Of a stretch of DNA of 8,270 bases, positions 6,574 to 8,270 are shown piece after piece. This stretch comes from Bacteroidota bacterium. Lineage in GTDB: Bacteria > Bacteroidota > Bacteroidia > Bacteroidales > Prolixibacteraceae. Positions within the stretch are counted from its first letter, which is position 1. Every line of letters begins with the position of its first letter. The DNA lies in NCBI GenBank assembly GCA_030695265.1, contig JAUYTA010000652.1, forward strand, positions 1 to 8,270, in the 5' to 3' direction. The position numbers and the translations under genes are program-made. The notes below the pieces were generated by a model that saw only the letters and a list, made by a program, of their open reading frames with translations, had not been told where the DNA came from and made no database searches.

Positions 6574-7020
6574 TTAGAGTATTTCGGTGGTTCCTTCTAG
6601 TTTCTCAATGATTTCTTTTGCTCTTTTAGAAAAAGCGTGTGCTTTAACTTCCAATTTAAGGTTTAATACTCCGTCTCCTAAAATCTTTATTTTATCCCTT
6701 TTGGAAGCCATACCAGCTCCAACCAAAGTTTCAACATCAATTGTTGTGAGTTTTAAATTTTCAGCCAATTCCTGAACAACGTCAAGATTGATTGCTTTGA
6801 ACTCTTTTCTGTTGATATTGGTGAAACCAAATTTCGGTACAACACGCTGTAAAGGCATTTGACCACCTTCGAAACCACGACGTGTTTTGTAACCAGATCT
6901 TGATTTGGCTCCTTTATGACCTCTTGTAGAGGAACCGCCATGACCTGAACCCTGTCCACGTCCAATTCGCTTTTCGCTCTTGGTTGAACCTTCCGCAGGT
7001 TTAAGATTACTTAAATCCAT
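6574..7020 (-). CDS. rplO: 50S ribosomal protein uL15
   Basis: uL15 is a late-assembly large-subunit protein whose long N-terminal extension threads through 23S rRNA. The protein has 148 residues, near the family norm (E. coli 144). The extended N-terminal part is Gly/Arg/Ser-rich ([20 protein letters not shown], 18-37), followed by [27 protein letters not shown] (40-66). The globular C-terminal domain (about 75-148) includes [19 protein letters not shown]. It lies between rpmD (20-nt gap) and secY (5-nt gap), the standard order. The ATG at 7018-7020 gives the family start [12 protein letters not shown]. Confidence 0.99.
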   Translation of the reverse strand: MDLSNLKPAEGSTKSEKRIGRGQGSGHGGSSTRGHKGAKSRSGYKTRRGFEGGQMPLQRVVPKFGFTNINRKEFKAINLDVVQELAENLKLTTIDVETLVGAGMASKRDKIKILGDGVLNLKLEVKAHAFSKRAKEIIEKLEGTTEIL

Positions 7021-7040
7021 ATTTCTTGATCTTAATAAGT

Positions 7041-7220
7041 TTAAACTTCTTCAACTTTTACAAGATGCTTCACTTTGTTGACCATCCCGATAATCTGTGG
7101 AGTTACTTCGTGTATTACTGCACGATTAAGTTTCTTGATGCCCAACGCTGTAAGTGTTGCTACCTGCGTCCAGTCGGAACCAATTTTACTTCTTACCTGT
7201 GTAATTTTTATCTTAGCCAT
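7041..7220 (-). CDS. rpmD: 50S ribosomal protein uL30
   Basis: uL30 is a small large-subunit protein found in bacteria, archaea and eukaryotes. The 59-residue product begins [19 protein letters not shown], continues with [19 protein letters not shown] (20-38), and ends [10 protein letters not shown]. This matches the uL30 pattern of a first beta strand, the K/R-S-x-IG motif and the ALGLxKLN helix, at normal length (58-60). It starts 6 nt after the rpsE stop and precedes rplO, the conserved order. Its ATG is unusual in this window because it is preceded by an SD-like AAGGAG. Confidence 0.97.
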   Translation of the reverse strand: MAKIKITQVRSKIGSDWTQVATLTALGIKKLNRAVIHEVTPQIIGMVNKVKHLVKVEEV

Positions 7221-7222
7221 AA

Positions 7223-7228
7223 CTCCTT
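7223..7228 (-). promoter_or_regulatory. Shine-Dalgarno-like sequence before rpmD, overlapping the rpsE stop codon
   Basis: The minus strand reads AAGGAG at 7228-7223, two bases before the rpmD ATG, and its first two A are part of the rpsE stop codon TAA (7229-7227). The spacing is shorter than the usual 5-9 nt. The other complete gene starts in the window have A/T-rich leaders without such a run, apart from a more distant AAGGA before rplQ. Confidence 0.45.
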
Positions 7229-7742
7229 ATCCATTAAATACTTTATCCAATGTTACACCGCGTTGATCGGCTACTGCATGTGCATCTCTCAATTCGAGAA
7301 GTGCGGCCATAGTTGCTTTTACAAGATTGTGCGGGTTCGAAGATCCTTTTGATTTTGCAAGGATGTTGTGTATTCCAACACTTTCCAATACAGAACGCAT
7401 AGCGCCTCCGGCCTTTACCCCGGTTCCTGATGTTGCCGGTTTTAAAAATACGCGGGCGCCACCAAATTTAGCTTCCTGTTCGTGAGGAATTGTTCCTTTG
7501 TGAATCGGAACCTTTACAAGGTTTTTCTTTGCTGCATCAACACCTTTTGAAATTGCAGTGGTAACTTCGCTGGCTTTACCGAGGCCCCAGCCTACGATAC
7601 CGTCTTCGTTGCCTACTACTACAATTGCTGAGAAGCTAAATGTACGACCCCCTTTGGTTACTTTCGTAACGCGGTTAATAGCTACCAACCGATCCTTCAG
7701 TTCCAGATCACTGGTTTTTACTTTTCTGATATCTCCTGACAT
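7227..7742 (-). CDS. rpsE: 30S ribosomal protein uS5
   Basis: uS5 lies at the mRNA entry channel of the 30S subunit and affects decoding accuracy and mRNA unwinding. The 171-residue length is close to the family norm (E. coli 167). The N-terminal double-stranded-RNA-binding-like domain (about 14-78) includes [20 protein letters not shown] (19-38) and [20 protein letters not shown] (41-60). The C-terminal domain (about 85-160) has [20 protein letters not shown] (105-124) and the [13 protein letters not shown] motif (132-144). The gene starts 5 nt after rplR, and its stop codon overlaps the SD-like sequence of rpmD, suggesting coupled translation. No anomalies are seen. Confidence 0.99.
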   Translation of the reverse strand: MSGDIRKVKTSDLELKDRLVAINRVTKVTKGGRTFSFSAIVVVGNEDGIVGWGLGKASEVTTAISKGVDAAKKNLVKVPIHKGTIPHEQEAKFGGARVFLKPATSGTGVKAGGAMRSVLESVGIHNILAKSKGSSNPHNLVKATMAALLELRDAHAVADQRGVTLDKVFNG

Positions 7743-7747
7743 AACTA

Positions 7748-8104
7748 TTAAAATTTTAGGCCACCTTCACGGGCAGCATCAGCTAATTGTTTAACTCTAC
7801 CGTGATACAAATAACCATTACGATCAAATACAACAGCAGAGATTCCGGAAGCTAAAGCCTTTTCAGCAATTGCTTTACCAATTATCGCAGCCATTTCGAT
7901 TTTGGTACCCTCGGTACCTACGAAATCTTTATTAAGTGAGGAAACTGCCAGCAACGTTTTTCCATTTAAATCATCAATCAACTGGGCATAAATCTGCTTG
8001 TTGCTTCTGAATACATTCAAACGTGGTCTTTCAGCAGTTCCGGAAACGATTTTCCGGATTCTCTTCTTAATTCTATATCTTCTTTCTTGCTTCGTTAAAG
8101 CCAT
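7748..8104 (-). CDS. rplR: 50S ribosomal protein uL18
   Basis: uL18 binds 5S rRNA and, with uL5, anchors it in the central protuberance of the 50S subunit. The protein has 118 residues, as expected (E. coli 117). The basic N-terminus ([44 protein letters not shown]) and the C-terminal block [29 protein letters not shown] are family signatures. The ATG at 8102-8104 is 16 nt after the rplF stop and has a leader of almost only A and T. It is followed by rpsE after 5 nt, the conserved rplF-rplR-rpsE order. Confidence 0.99.
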   Translation of the reverse strand: MALTKQERRYRIKKRIRKIVSGTAERPRLNVFRSNKQIYAQLIDDLNGKTLLAVSSLNKDFVGTEGTKIEMAAIIGKAIAEKALASGISAVVFDRNGYLYHGRVKQLADAAREGGLKF

Positions 8105-8120
8105 GGTTTTTTAATTTTTA

Positions 8121-8270
8121 TTATTTAGCACCAGCTGATTTACCGGCCTTGCGCCTAAGAATTTCACCAACAAATTTAACACCTTTTCCTTTGTAAGGCT
8201 CAGGTTTGCGGAAGGATCTGATTTTGGCTGCAATGTGTCCAATCAGTTGTTTGTCACAGCTTTTCAGAAT
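8121..8270 (-). CDS. rplF: 50S ribosomal protein uL6, C-terminal end only (cut by the window edge)
   Basis: uL6 lies near the base of the L7/L12 stalk and the sarcin-ricin loop, where translation factors bind. Only the last 49 residues and the TAA stop are in the window; the full protein is usually about 180 residues. The visible part contains the family signature [26 protein letters not shown], with the hallmark PEPYKGKG. Its position immediately before rplR is the normal spc-operon order. The remainder, and the upstream rpsH/rpsN part of the operon, should continue past the right edge. Confidence 0.97.
   Translation of the reverse strand: MLKSCDKQLIGHIAAKIRSFRKPEPYKGKGVKFVGEILRRKAGKSAGAK

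Noticed and set aside
7026..7352. 108-codon plus-strand frame opposite rpmD and rpsE
   Set aside because: It is antisense to two conserved ribosomal protein genes. rpmD fits the family exactly in length and motifs, so the plus-strand frame is spurious.
1..8270. CRISPR arrays, tRNA or rRNA genes, insertion sequences, attachment sites, phage or defence genes
   Set aside because: No repeated spacer pattern, RNA gene, transposase or terminal repeat is visible. The window is filled by conserved housekeeping genes with short gaps.

Overview
The window is a chromosomal segment from a member of the Bacteroidota. It is dominated by the end of the large ribosomal-protein gene cluster (the spc and alpha operon parts), read on the minus strand. 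The assignment rests on several signs: almost no Shine-Dalgarno sequences before starts that sit in A/T-rich leaders, exact TAnnTTTG elements in two of the intergenic regions, a zinc-ligand-less bL36, and a bL17 with a long low-complexity tail. I cannot place it reliably below phylum; class Bacteroidia is a reasonable guess.

Layout, left to right. Positions 3-1175 (minus) hold the first 391 residues of the ABC-F ATPase EttA, cut by the left edge. Positions 1176-1327 are a 152-nt divergent control region with a promoter-like element and a 28-bp imperfect palindrome. Positions 1328-1711 (plus) encode a stand-alone response-regulator receiver domain with a GTG start. Positions 1712-1828 lie between convergent genes and contain a strong bidirectional terminator. 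From 1829 to the right edge, 13 genes run on the minus strand with gaps of 5-71 nt. In transcription order they are rplF (C-terminal end only), rplR, rpsE, rpmD, rplO, secY, infA, rpmJ, rpsM, rpsK, rpsD, rpoA and rplQ. The small genes rpmJ (4810-4926) and rpmD (7041-7220) are included. No stretch longer than 300 bases lacks a gene.

The minus-strand genes form one functional unit for gene expression. They supply large-subunit proteins (uL6, uL18, uL30, uL15, bL36, bL17), small-subunit proteins (uS5, uS13, uS11, uS4), initiation factor IF1, the SecY channel and the RNA polymerase alpha subunit. EttA, just outside this cluster, also acts on the ribosome. The receiver-domain gene is the only gene without an obvious role in protein synthesis or export.

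This is mostly a conserved, ordinary region and I see no undescribed multi-gene system. The points worth a second look are modest: the absence of map between secY and infA, the palindrome between ettA and the receiver gene, the orphan receiver gene itself, an exact promoter-like element just before rpsM, the metal-free type of bL36, the bL17 tail, and one isolated Shine-Dalgarno sequence before rpmD.
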